64,000 nt of DNA from Gemmatimonadota bacterium (GCA_016871895.1 VHBO01000001.1:62001-126000), one strand, 5' to 3'. Numbered from the stretch's first letter, positions 1 through 7,082 are shown. Notes: generated by a model not told the origin, from the sequence alone. A program made the numbers and translations.

Positions 1-202
1 CGTCGACGATCACCCGCAGGTAGCTGGCCCGCGCGATCGCGGCGGTGCGGCCGAGGTGCACCGCCCCGGCCACCGCCTCGGCGGCCTGCGTCACGCGGAG
101 GCGGTCGAGTGCGCCCCCCGTCCGCGGGATCGCGACCGAGGCGAAGAGCCCGATCAGCGCGCAGGTGACGACGAGCTCCAACAGGGTGAATCCGCGGGAC
201 AT
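1..202 (-). CDS. Type IV pilin-like / GspH-FimT family pseudopilin, N-terminal part
   Basis: The gene runs off the left edge of the window, so only the first 67 or so residues are visible. The start is MSRGFTLLELVVTCALIG, the classic class III prepilin leader: a short basic segment, Gly before Phe as the prepilin peptidase cleavage site, the Glu at mature position 5, then one hydrophobic helix. The residues after the helix (repeated Ala, 'AAEAVAGAVHLGRTAAIARASYLRVIVD') resemble GspH/FimT minor pseudopilins, which pack in the tip of type II secretion or type IV pilus fibres. A GGAG lies about 9 bases before the ATG, a normal Shine-Dalgarno. The class is sure; the exact pseudopilin type is not. 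Confidence 0.8.
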   Translation of the reverse strand, partial: MSRGFTLLELVVTCALIGLFASVAIPRTGGALDRLRVTQAAEAVAGAVHLGRTAAIARASYLRVIVD

Positions 203-287
203 CGAGGGCTCCGGTGGGGGACCCGCCCACGCTGCGTACATTCCGGCAGGCCGCCCTCATCCCCACCACGCCACCGGTACCGTTCCG

Positions 288-596
288 ATGCCGCGCTCCC
301 ATCGCCCAGACCGTCGCCCGTCACCCGCCCGCCCGCTGCGCCCCGCGCCCCGGTGGTCGTCCCTCGCCTTCCTCGGGGCCTCTGTGGTGTTGCTCGCCTC
401 CGGCTGCTACCAGGATCCGCAGGCCCAGCTCGACGAGGCGCAGGCGCAGCTCGATCTGACGGCGACCCTCGAGGAGCTCGGGAGCCGGTCCGCCGACCTC
501 GCGTTCCAGCTCGATTCGCTCCGCGGCGTCGTGGCGCGGCAGGACACGACCATCGCCCGCCTCGCGAACCTCGCGGGGGTGCCCTATCCCCGATAA
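288..596 (+). CDS. Small predicted lipoprotein with coiled coil
   Basis: A 102-residue product with a basic proline/arginine-rich N-terminus, a hydrophobic segment (SLAFLGASVVLLASGC) ending in a lipobox-like ASGC at about residue 38, and then a regular heptad pattern of Leu and Gln/Glu that predicts a short coiled coil. It would be lipidated and held in the periplasm. No family is recognised. Nine bases separate its TAA from the next ATG, so it is probably co-transcribed with the SelW-like gene and pfkA. The start was chosen because the upstream part of the open frame overlaps the divergent pilin gene. Confidence 0.6.
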   Translation: MPRSHRPDRRPSPARPLRPAPRWSSLAFLGASVVLLASGCYQDPQAQLDEAQAQLDLTATLEELGSRSADLAFQLDSLRGVVARQDTTIARLANLAGVPYPR

Positions 597-605
597 CTTG
601 CCCCG

Positions 606-842
606 ATGCGCGTGAGCATCGAGTACTGCACCGTCTGAAACTACGAGGCGCGGGCCGTCGGTCTGGCGGTCGCGATCCGGGAGACCTGGCCCGACGCCGA
701 GGTGGGGATGATCCCCTCCGGCGGCGGCGTGTTCGAGGTCACCCTCGAGGACCGCGTGGTCTACTCGAAGCGACAGACGGGGCGGCACGCGCGGCCCGGG
801 GAGATCCTCTCCCTCCTCCGCGCCCTGCGACCTGAGACCTGA
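606..842 (+). CDS. SelW/Rdx (SelT/SelW/SelH) family protein with in-frame UGA, candidate selenoprotein
   Basis: Read through the TGA at 636-638 the frame gives 78 residues: MRVSIEYCTV, then UGA, then NYEARAVGLAVAI and on to LLRALRPET. The Rdx/SelW family has a thioredoxin-like fold with a CxxC or CxxU redox motif right after the first strand, inside the pattern EYC-x-x-C/U-x-Y-xx-A. Here the UGA falls exactly at the second redox position (C8-T-V-U11), and the residues that follow (NYEARA, then the ETWPDAEV strand and the GGGVFEVTLEDRVVYSKR hairpin) continue the family pattern to the normal length. So the UGA most likely encodes selenocysteine. A candidate bacterial SECIS hairpin starts 10 bases downstream. 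SelA, SelB, SelD and tRNA-Sec are not in the window, so decoding is inferred. The alternative is a nonsense-mutated gene; the intact frame on both sides argues against long-standing decay. Confidence 0.72.
649..674 (+). promoter_or_regulatory. Candidate bacterial SECIS hairpin
   Basis: The RNA just after the UGA can fold as CGCG (649-652) with CGCG (671-674), a G-U pair, then GCC (654-656) with GGC (665-667), leaving an apical loop GUCGGUCU. The loop carries GGUCU at 660-664, about twenty nucleotides after the UGA. Bacterial SECIS elements are short hairpins inside the coding region with a guanine-uracil motif in a small apical loop at about this distance, recognised by SelB. The right arm has a two-base bulge. 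The fold was judged by eye. Confidence 0.45.
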
Positions 843-863
843 CCCCTGACCCCTGTCCCCTGA
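831..863 (+). repeat. Heptanucleotide tandem repeat CCTGACC, overlaps selW-like stop codon
   Basis: Four full units and one partial unit in strict 7-base phase: CCTGAGA, CCTGACC, CCTGACC, CCTGTCC, CCTGA. The second unit supplies the TGA stop (840-842) of the SelW-like gene, and the last unit abuts the pfkA ATG. The last residues of the protein (PET) are therefore repeat-encoded. The same unit family, as AGGGGTC, recurs around 25091-25237. Confidence 0.85.
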
Positions 864-1943
864 ATGCGGATCGCCATCTCCACCGGCGGCGGTGACGCCC
901 CGGGCCTGAACGCCGTCATCCGTGCCGCGACCCTCTCCGCGCTCTCCCGCGGGTGGTCGGTGCTCGGCATCAAGCGCGGCTACGCCGGCCTCCTCGGGGA
1001 CGATGAGATCGTCCCGCTCACCGTCGAGTCGGTGCGCAACATCGGCCACTTGGGCGGCACCATCCTCCGCACCACCAACCGGGGGAACCCGTTCGACTTC
1101 CCGCGCCTGCAGCCCGACGGCTCGTATGTGAGCGTGGATCGTTCCGACGAGCTGATCGAGAACGCACGCAACCTCGGGATCGAGGCGATGATCTCGATCG
1201 GCGGTGACGGCTCGCTCGCCATCGCGCAGAAGCTCGTGGATAAGGGGATGCGCATCGTCGGCGTGCCGAAGACCATCGACAACGACGTCTCCTGCACCGT
1301 CACGACGTTCGGCTTCGACACCGCGGTGCAGACGGCGATCGAGGCGATCGACAAGCTGCAGACCACGGCCGAGAGCCACGACCGCGTGATGGTGCTCGAG
1401 GTGATGGGGCGCGACGCGGGGTTCATCGCGCTGCACTCGGGGGTCGCGGGCTCCGCCGACGTGGTGCTCCTCCCCGAGATCCCGTGGCGGCTCGATGCCG
1501 TCTGCGAGACGATCATGGAGCGCGACCGGACCGGCCGGAAGTTCGCAATCGTCGTGGTCGCGGAAGGGGCGATGGACGAGCACGGCGAGACCTCGCTGAT
1601 CGGGGAGTCGATGCCGGGGCAGGCGCCGCGCATCGGCGGCATCGCCCATCGACTCGCCAAGTCGATCCAGCAGCGGACCGGGAAGGAGTGCCGCGCGCTG
1701 GTGCTCGGCCATCTGCAGCGTGGCGGGATGCCGACCGGCTACGACCGTTTCCTCGCGACGCGCTTCGGCGCGGCGGCGACGCAGGCGGTGGCGGACGGGA
1801 AGTGGGGGCAGATGGTGGCGCTGCAGACGCCGAACATCGTGACGGTGCCGATCGTCGACGTGCTGAAGGAATCGAAGCGGGTGGATCCGCATCACGATGT
1901 GGTGCGGACGGCGCGGGCGTGCGGCATCAGCTTCGGGGACTGA
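864..1943 (+). CDS. pfkA: 6-phosphofructokinase
   Basis: Phosphorylates fructose 6-phosphate to the 1,6-bisphosphate, the committed step of glycolysis, in the cytosol. The 359-residue protein shows the PFK landmarks: TGGGDAPGLNAVIR (residues 7-20), IGGDGS (112-117), PKTIDND (135-141, catalytic Asp), and MGRDAG (181-186, substrate binding). The Gly after GGD is the residue typical of ATP users (PPi enzymes have Asp there), while the Lys in PKTIDND is typical of the group III and PPi-type branch. The mixed pattern occurs in long actinobacterial-type ATP-PFKs. ATP as donor is therefore likely but not certain. It follows the SelW-like gene after 21 bases. Confidence 0.92.
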   Translation: MRIAISTGGGDAPGLNAVIRAATLSALSRGWSVLGIKRGYAGLLGDDEIVPLTVESVRNIGHLGGTILRTTNRGNPFDFPRLQPDGSYVSVDRSDELIENARNLGIEAMISIGGDGSLAIAQKLVDKGMRIVGVPKTIDNDVSCTVTTFGFDTAVQTAIEAIDKLQTTAESHDRVMVLEVMGRDAGFIALHSGVAGSADVVLLPEIPWRLDAVCETIMERDRTGRKFAIVVVAEGAMDEHGETSLIGESMPGQAPRIGGIAHRLAKSIQQRTGKECRALVLGHLQRGGMPTGYDRFLATRFGAAATQAVADGKWGQMVALQTPNIVTVPIVDVLKESKRVDPHHDVVRTARACGISFGD

Positions 1944-1981
1944 TGGTGTCCGTCCGGCGAACCCTCGCGCGCCCGACGGGT

Positions 1982-2437
1982 ATGAGGGCGGGTCCCCTCA
2001 CCCGTCCGCCCGTGCAACTCGTCCGCCCGCTCGCCCTCGTCCTCGCCCTCGGCGCTCCCTCCCTCCTCGCCGCACAGGTCCGCGGCGTCTCCGTCACCGC
2101 CCCGGCCGCGCCCGCCGGCGCCCGTGCCACCACGCCGGCGGTCCCGGTCCATCTCCTTCCGCCCGCCGGGAAGTGTCGCGTCTGGATTGAGGAGGTGCCC
2201 ACCGCGCAGCAGCCCGCCCCGACCGACTGCGCGACCGCCCTCCGGTTGAAGCCCGCGAATGCGGTGGTCCTGTACGGTCCGCCGCTCCGGGAGGAGGAGG
2301 ACGCGTTCGAGCGTGGCGCCTCGGCGACCTCGCGTCCGGCGGCACGGAGCGCAGACGAGGCCGTGCCGACGCGCCGTGCGCCCGCGAAGGCCGCCGTCAA
2401 GTCGCCCTCCCGGCCGCCCGCGGAGCGTCGCCCGTAA
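1982..2437 (+). CDS. Secreted protein of unknown function
   Basis: A 151-residue product with a clear signal peptide (RPLALVLALGAPSLLAAQ) and a likely cleavage after AAQ. The mature part has one short conserved-looking block, LPPAGKCRVWIEEVP, with a second Cys 18 residues on (PTDCATAL), so the two cysteines may form a disulphide. The rest is low-complexity Ala/Pro/Arg. I do not recognise a family. An alternative ATG at 1943 overlaps the pfkA stop (TGATG), but it would give an unusually long N-region before the hydrophobic core, so the start at 1982 is preferred. Confidence 0.65.
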   Translation: MRAGPLTRPPVQLVRPLALVLALGAPSLLAAQVRGVSVTAPAAPAGARATTPAVPVHLLPPAGKCRVWIEEVPTAQQPAPTDCATALRLKPANAVVLYGPPLREEEDAFERGASATSRPAARSADEAVPTRRAPAKAAVKSPSRPPAERRP

Positions 2438-2439
2438 CC

Positions 2440-5082
2440 TCACCCACCGGCACCCCGCGGTCCGTCCAGGACCGCTATCTCCCCCCGGACCACGACGCCT
2501 TCGTCCGGTCGGGTGATGCCCGGGGCCGCCTCATCGTCATCGCTCCGACGCGCGCGGCGTGCGAGACGATTGAACTCGCCTTCGGGCTCGAGCTCGAGAC
2601 CCTCCTCTGGACGACGCGCGGCGCCGAGCTGACGGCGCTCGCCGAGCGGATCGCGGAGTCGCCCGACCGCCCACGGCCGGGCTTCGGCATCGTCGCTGGC
2701 ACGGGGACGGGGAAGACCCTCGCCGTCCGCCCGCTCGCCCACGTCCTCCTCGGCACCGACACCCTGCGCGTCGGCGTCGTCAACCGCGAGCGCGAGGCGA
2801 CGCCTGAGACGCCGAGCTGGAACGTCGTGATCGTCACCACGGGGATCGCGCGGCGGTGGTTCCAGGACGGCGTGATCCGCCCGCACGACACGCTGGTGGT
2901 GGACGAGATCCACCAGACGAGCGCCGAGCTCGAGCTTTGTCTCGCCCTCGGCAAGCGCACGGGGTGCCGGTTCCTGTGGCTCAGCGCGACGGTCGATCCG
3001 TCGTTCTACGCGCGGTATCTGCACGCCGCCGAGGTGATTGAGTCGAGCGCGTTCGACCCGGCGAAGGCCGCGCGCGTGGTGGTGGAGCGGAAGCCCCCCA
3101 CGCGCTTCCTTGATGACCGATTCCTACAGCAGGTGATCAAGGAGCGACGCGGTGTCGGCGTCTTCCTCCCGACGCGTGCGGCAGTCGAGGCGGTCGCGGC
3201 GGATGTCGGGGCGCGCTACCCGCGCCTCAATGTGGCGTTCTATCACGGGGGCGAGCCGATCCGCGCGATCCGGCCCTTCCTCGAGGGAGAGGTGGAGAAG
3301 CCCTTCCTCCTCGCGATGACGGCGGCGGGGCAGAGCGCGCTCAACGTGCGAGGCCTCGATACGGTGGTGATCGATGACACGCGATTCGCGAACGTCGTCG
3401 AGCGCGGGCGGAACGTCCTGACGAAGCTGCATCTCGGTGCGAACGAGATCCTGCAGATGGCGGGGCGTGTGCACGGCCGCGTGGCCGGTGGGCGCGTCTT
3501 CCTCCTCTCGGACCGCGACCTGCGCTTCGATCGCCTCGAGCCGACCGCGCCCGACTTCCAGCTCGCGGGCGATTCCGAGCGCGTCGCGCTCACCTGCGCC
3601 GCCCTCGGCGTCCGCGCCGACGCCCTCGATCTTCCGGTGCCGCTCGACACGCGGTCGTATCGCGACGCGGTCACCTTCCTGCGCGGCCGCGGGATCATCG
3701 ATGGGGATCGACTGACCCCGTACGGGCGCCAGGTGGAGGCGATGCCCGTCGACCGGCCCTGGGCGGAGTTGTTGGTGCACTGCGACGATGCGCTGCTGCC
3801 CTATGTGAGCGTGATGGCAAGCATCGAGTCGTTGCACCGGATGACGCGGGAGGACCGCGACCTCGCGGGGCTCGTCGTCGCGGGAAGCGACCACCTCACG
3901 ACGTACAACGTCTACGCGGAGGCGTTCGCGAAGTGCGGATATGTGGGGGAGGTGTACGGGCTCCCGCGACATCTCTTCGACGAGAGCGTGCAACGCTGGG
4001 CCGAGGGGCGCGGGGTGCTCGTGAAGGCAATCGAGGACGCCGCGCTCGCGATGGCGAGCATCCATCGCTCCGTCGGGGTGCCGCTCCCCACGGTGATGCC
4101 GCGCACGACGCCGGCGATCGAGCGGCGCTTCGTGGAGCTGCTGGCGCGGATCATGCCGTTCCAGCTGGTGATCGACGAGGAGACGGCGACGGGAGATGAG
4201 GCGCGCGTCTCGAAGACGAGCGTCTGCGGGAGTTGGGGCGCGGTGGCCGGGACGCTGCGCTACTTCGCCGACAAGTTCGGTGTGCCGCGTGCGGCGATCG
4301 AAGGGACGCAGCTCCCGATGGACTTCGTGCGACGATACGCGACGCGTGAGGTCCCGCGGGTGGCTTACGACCCATCCAAGCGCGATCGGCCGCTCGCGTT
4401 GGAGCGGGGGCTCACCTACTTCGGCTTCACGCTCGAGCACGAGCGCGAGGCGCTCGCCGACTTCACGCCGGCGTTGGCACCGGAGATCCGGCGCGTGCTC
4501 GCCGAGGCGCTCGCGCGCGGCGAGGCGCGGCACCCGGCCGTGCCGCGCAATCGCGAGGCGATCGAGGCGGTGCGTGAGACCTGGCGCCGCTCGGGTGGCG
4601 TGACGCCGCGTCTGCAGCTCGCCGAGCTGACGGCGTGGTACGAGGCCGCGCTCGGTGAGGTGCACGACCTGCATCAGTTCCGGGCCGCGCCGTTGCGGCT
4701 CGAGGCGGCGGCGTTCGTCTCGGAGGAGGTGCGGGCGCGCTGGGCGACGTTGCCGGGTGCGGTGGAGATCCGTGAGCGGACCGTGCCGATCCACTATGAG
4801 GTGGAGGAGACACCGGAGGGATCACGCGGTGTGGCGCGGCTCGTGCTGAATGAGAAGCTGGCGCGCGGGCTCGTGTCGGAGGAGCTCCCGACGTTGGACC
4901 GTCCGTTGCGTTTCACCGTGACGCGTGGCGCGCGCGGGGCCGTGCGGGCCGGTTCGCTCGATGAGCTGCGGGAGAAACTCGCGGCGCCGTGGAGCGACGG
5001 GGAGTCGAGGGGGGAGCAGGGGGAGCGCGGTGGTCGGGGTGGTCGGGGTGGTCGGGATGGACCGGGGAGGCGAAGGCGCTGA
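2440..5082 (+). CDS. DEIH-box ATP-dependent helicase (HrpA/HrpB-like) with RGG tail; start unresolved
   Basis: An SF2 helicase that would unwind RNA or DNA with ATP. Walker A AGTGTGKT lies at 2695-2718, the Walker B/motif II DEIH at 2902-2913, the SAT-type motif III (LSATVD) near 2980, and motif VI QMAGRVHGR at 3454-3480. The middle and C-terminal domains do not match classic HrpB closely. The tail has repeated RGG (GERGGRGGRGGRDG), an RNA-binding type of sequence made by a 9-base tandem repeat near 5030-5057. The frame is open from the TGA at 2188, yet holds no ATG, GTG or TTG before the GTG at 2827, which lies after Walker A. Translation must begin upstream of 2695, so the start given is only the first codon after the preceding gene ends. 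Confidence 0.75.
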   Translation, partial: SPTGTPRSVQDRYLPPDHDAFVRSGDARGRLIVIAPTRAACETIELAFGLELETLLWTTRGAELTALAERIAESPDRPRPGFGIVAGTGTGKTLAVRPLAHVLLGTDTLRVGVVNREREATPETPSWNVVIVTTGIARRWFQDGVIRPHDTLVVDEIHQTSAELELCLALGKRTGCRFLWLSATVDPSFYARYLHAAEVIESSAFDPAKAARVVVERKPPTRFLDDRFLQQVIKERRGVGVFLPTRAAVEAVAADVGARYPRLNVAFYHGGEPIRAIRPFLEGEVEKPFLLAMTAAGQSALNVRGLDTVVIDDTRFANVVERGRNVLTKLHLGANEILQMAGRVHGRVAGGRVFLLSDRDLRFDRLEPTAPDFQLAGDSERVALTCAALGVRADALDLPVPLDTRSYRDAVTFLRGRGIIDGDRLTPYGRQVEAMPVDRPWAELLVHCDDALLPYVSVMASIESLHRMTREDRDLAGLVVAGSDHLTTYNVYAEAFAKCGYVGEVYGLPRHLFDESVQRWAEGRGVLVKAIEDAALAMASIHRSVGVPLPTVMPRTTPAIERRFVELLARIMPFQLVIDEETATGDEARVSKTSVCGSWGAVAGTLRYFADKFGVPRAAIEGTQLPMDFVRRYATREVPRVAYDPSKRDRPLALERGLTYFGFTLEHEREALADFTPALAPEIRRVLAEALARGEARHPAVPRNREAIEAVRETWRRSGGVTPRLQLAELTAWYEAALGEVHDLHQFRAAPLRLEAAAFVSEEVRARWATLPGAVEIRERTVPIHYEVEETPEGSRGVARLVLNEKLARGLVSEELPTLDRPLRFTVTRGARGAVRAGSLDELREKLAAPWSDGESRGEQGERGGRGGRGGRDGPGRRRR

Positions 5083-5112
5083 AGGCGGGAGGCTGAATGC
5101 TGGAAGCTGGAA
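5078..5112 (+). repeat. Heptanucleotide tandem repeat GCTGAAR, overlaps helicase stop codon
   Basis: Five units in 7-base phase: GCTGAAG, GCGGGAG, GCTGAAT, GCTGGAA, GCTGGAA. The first unit contains the TGA stop of the helicase (5080-5082). Same unit family as 7648-7696 and 30360-30515. Confidence 0.8.
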
Positions 5113-5232
5113 GTGAACGGCGGGGATTGGACTGAGTCTACAATAACGGCGTACACTTTCTATACACCCTGTCGTCGCTTTTAGATTTAAGTCATTAGCA
5201 TTTATCAACTTACGAGCTCTCGTCATTCCATC

Positions 5233-5267
5233 TTGACATTAGGACTCTCCGGTCCAATATTAGGACC
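5233..5267 (+). promoter_or_regulatory. Promoter and operator of the tetR-sigma operon, predicted leaderless
   Basis: TTGACA at 5233-5238 is followed after exactly 17 bases by AATATT (5256-5261), and the GTG start comes 6 bases later, so the mRNA should start at or next to the start codon. The spacer and -10 region carry three GGAC/GTCC half-sites: TTAGGAC (5239-5245), GGTCC (5251-5255) and GGACC (5263-5267). The last two form a near-perfect inverted repeat centred on the -10 box, a fitting operator for autorepression by the TetR protein. The upstream bases 5130-5230 are much more AT-rich than the neighbourhood and hold no gene. Confidence 0.65.
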
Positions 5268-5864
5268 GTGAGCCAGCGCAGACTCCAGATCATCGACGCG
5301 GCGGCGGAACTCATCGCCGAGAAGGGGTTCGTGCAGACGTCGGTGGATGACGTGATCGCGCGGGCGGGGCTCAGCGGGAAGAGCCACTTCTACCACTACT
5401 TCAAGTCGAAGGACGCGCTCGGGCACGAGGTGCTCGCGCGGCAGTTCGACCTGCTCGGGGAGCGTGGCCTCGCGATCCTGCGCGAGCCGACCATCGAACC
5501 GATCGAGCGGCTGCAGGTCTTCATCGACTCCGTGGTGGCAATGCAGGTGGAGCGTGGGATGCGCGGCGGTTCTCCCTTCGGCGCGCTCGCCGGCGATATG
5601 GCGGAGCAGGATGAAGGGTTCCGCGTGCGGATCGCCCGGGTCTTCCGCGGGTGGATCGACGAGATCGCGGGTCTGCTGCGCGAGGCGGAGGATCGCCTCG
5701 AGGAAGGGGTCGATCCGGTGCGTCTCGCGCGTTTCATCGTCGCGACGCTCGAGGGGGCCACGACGATGGCGCGGATGAAGCGCGACGTTGGCCTGATGCA
5801 CGGCGTCGCCTCGGACCTCAAGCGCTTCGTCGCGAGCCACGTGCGCGGGGAGGTCATCTCCTGA
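5268..5864 (+). CDS. TetR/AcrR family transcriptional regulator
   Basis: A 198-residue one-component repressor. The N-terminal TetR helix-turn-helix is clear (RLQIIDAAAELIAEKGF, then TSVDDVIARAGLSGKSHFYHYFKSKDAL, residues 5-50); the remaining helices form the ligand and dimer domain, with no Cys-rich or other special motif. The start is GTG, chosen because it sits 6 bases after a good -10 box. The gene shares one base with the next gene (TGATG), so regulator and sigma factor are translationally coupled. An autoregulatory operator covers the promoter. The ligand is unknown. Confidence 0.9.
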   Translation: MSQRRLQIIDAAAELIAEKGFVQTSVDDVIARAGLSGKSHFYHYFKSKDALGHEVLARQFDLLGERGLAILREPTIEPIERLQVFIDSVVAMQVERGMRGGSPFGALAGDMAEQDEGFRVRIARVFRGWIDEIAGLLREAEDRLEEGVDPVRLARFIVATLEGATTMARMKRDVGLMHGVASDLKRFVASHVRGEVIS

Positions 5865-6469
5865 TGATCCAGGGACACGCCGCCACCGCCGCGTCGTTCG
5901 CACCCGCGCACCCGCGCGCCTCGTTCGACGCCGAGGCGCTCCGTCATCTCGACGCGCTCTACGCCTTCGCGCTCAAGTTGACGCGCGCGCGCGAGGACGC
6001 CGAGGATCTCGTCTCCGACACGATGCTCCGCGCGATCGAGCGGTGGGAGCAGTATCGGATGGGGACGAACATCCGCGCCTGGCTCTTCACGATCCTCTAT
6101 CACGCCTTCGTCAGCCGGAAGCGGCGCGTCGATGCGCGCGAGGTGCAGCCCCTCGAGGACGAGGATGGCCGCCAGGTGTTCGAGGTCGTGGGGGACGCCG
6201 ACCCGGAGACGGGGTTCTTCGATTCCTTCCTCGACGAAGGGATCGTCGCCGCGATCGCCGATCTTCCCGATGAGTACCGCTCCGCCGTCGTGATGAGCGA
6301 CCTGCACGGCCTGCGCTACGCGGAGATCGCCGGCGTCCTCGGCGTCCCCGAGGGAACGGTGAAGTCGCGCCTCTTCCGCGGTCGTCGCCTCCTGCAGGAG
6401 CGCCTCCGCGGATACGCGGAGGAGATGGGCTACCTCAAGCCTGCCGACGTCGGCGTCGCTGCGCCTTAG
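5864..6469 (+). CDS. ECF-type RNA polymerase sigma factor
   Basis: A 201-residue sigma-70 family member with regions 2 and 4 only. Region 2 runs from about LRHLDALYAFALKLTRAREDAEDLVSD to RAWLFTILYHAF; region 4 is the LPDEYRSAVVMSDLHGLRY... VPEGTVKSRLFRGRRLL block with the recognition helix. The C-terminal ending resembles RpoE/SigR-type factors that normally sit beside a zinc-binding anti-sigma gene, but no anti-sigma gene follows here. The partner in the operon is a TetR regulator instead, which suggests transcriptional rather than protein-level control. Its 3' end overlaps the convergent CGNR gene by 35 bases. Confidence 0.92.
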   Translation: MIQGHAATAASFAPAHPRASFDAEALRHLDALYAFALKLTRAREDAEDLVSDTMLRAIERWEQYRMGTNIRAWLFTILYHAFVSRKRRVDAREVQPLEDEDGRQVFEVVGDADPETGFFDSFLDEGIVAAIADLPDEYRSAVVMSDLHGLRYAEIAGVLGVPEGTVKSRLFRGRRLLQERLRGYAEEMGYLKPADVGVAAP

Positions 6470-7049
6470 CGCGGTTCCCGCAGGTGCGCATATCGCACCA
6501 GCGGCGTGTGTGCGACTTGGTATCGTCGGCGAAGTGGCGCGGGCAGCGCCGGTCGGCGCAGGTGCGGATCCGGTCGAACTCCCCGCGCACCAGCGAATCG
6601 ACCGCGGACTCGACGATCGGGATCACGAGCCCACCGAAGACATCGCCGACGGGGACGAAGGTCCGTACATAGCGGTCGTCGATCGCGTCGACACGTCGCG
6701 TACCGACGGCTCGGCCGAGGACGCGGTTGATCTCCGCGACGGCGGCGTCGCGGGCGGTCTGGCCGGTCGCCCCGCGGCCCCGTTCGAGGAGGGCGCGCAG
6801 CGCGGCGCGGATGCGCCGCGCCTCGACGAGGGCCGCCGTGGCGCCCGAGGGTTGGTCGAGCGCGCGACGTCGGAGTGCTGAGGCCCGAGCGGCGTCGATG
6901 AGTTCGGCGGCCTCGAGCCACTCGACGTACTTGTCGAAGGCGTCGATCGTGTCGAGGCGGATGCCGAGGCGCGCGTCGTCGGTGTTGACGAAGTCGAGCC
7001 AGAGGCGGCCGCCGATGAAGACGAACGCGGGCGCTGGGGCGTCGGTCAT
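6435..7049 (-). CDS. CGNR zinc-finger (ABATE domain) transcription factor-like protein
   Basis: A 204-residue protein with the two-part plan of the family: an N-terminal ABATE-type domain (GGRLWLDFVNTDDAR at residues 13-27, then the long helical part with ARRIRAALRALLERG), and a C-terminal zinc finger CADRRCPRHFADDTKSHTRRWCDMRTCGNR with four cysteines in the C-x4-C ... C-x4-C layout and the eponymous CGNR. It is thought to bind nucleic acid; no target is known. Its start is 33 bases from the divergent NTPase gene and has its own -10 box 6 bases upstream. It overlaps the sigma-factor gene tail to tail. Confidence 0.9.
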   Translation of the reverse strand: MTDAPAPAFVFIGGRLWLDFVNTDDARLGIRLDTIDAFDKYVEWLEAAELIDAARASALRRRALDQPSGATAALVEARRIRAALRALLERGRGATGQTARDAAVAEINRVLGRAVGTRRVDAIDDRYVRTFVPVGDVFGGLVIPIVESAVDSLVRGEFDRIRTCADRRCPRHFADDTKSHTRRWCDMRTCGNRAKAQRRRRRQA

Positions 7050-7055
7050 CCTGCG

Positions 7056-7076
7056 AAGTTAGCGCCAACGTAGATT
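7056..7076. promoter_or_regulatory. Compact divergent promoter pair
   Basis: Within the 33-base gap between two divergent genes lie two -10 boxes facing outward: TAACTT on the minus strand (7061-7056), 6 bases before the CGNR ATG, and TAGATT on the plus strand (7071-7076), 6 bases before the NTPase ATG. Only 9 bases separate them, so each -35 region must fall in the other gene's start. Both mRNAs should be leaderless. Confidence 0.6.
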
Positions 7077-7082
7077 CCGCGG

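Noticed and set aside
636-638. UGA as a plain nonsense mutation or assembly error
   Set aside because: Kept as the main alternative but ranked lower: the change falls precisely on the redox position and the frame stays intact on both sides.
321-1895. Long open frame on the minus strand opposite pfkA
   Set aside because: No family signal, Arg/His/Asp-rich as expected for the complement of a GC-rich gene, and the plus-strand frame is a clear phosphofructokinase.
5113-5267. AT-rich stretch as a tRNA, small RNA or transferred island
   Set aside because: No cloverleaf, no anticodon-like arm and no repeat borders; it is best explained as a promoter region.
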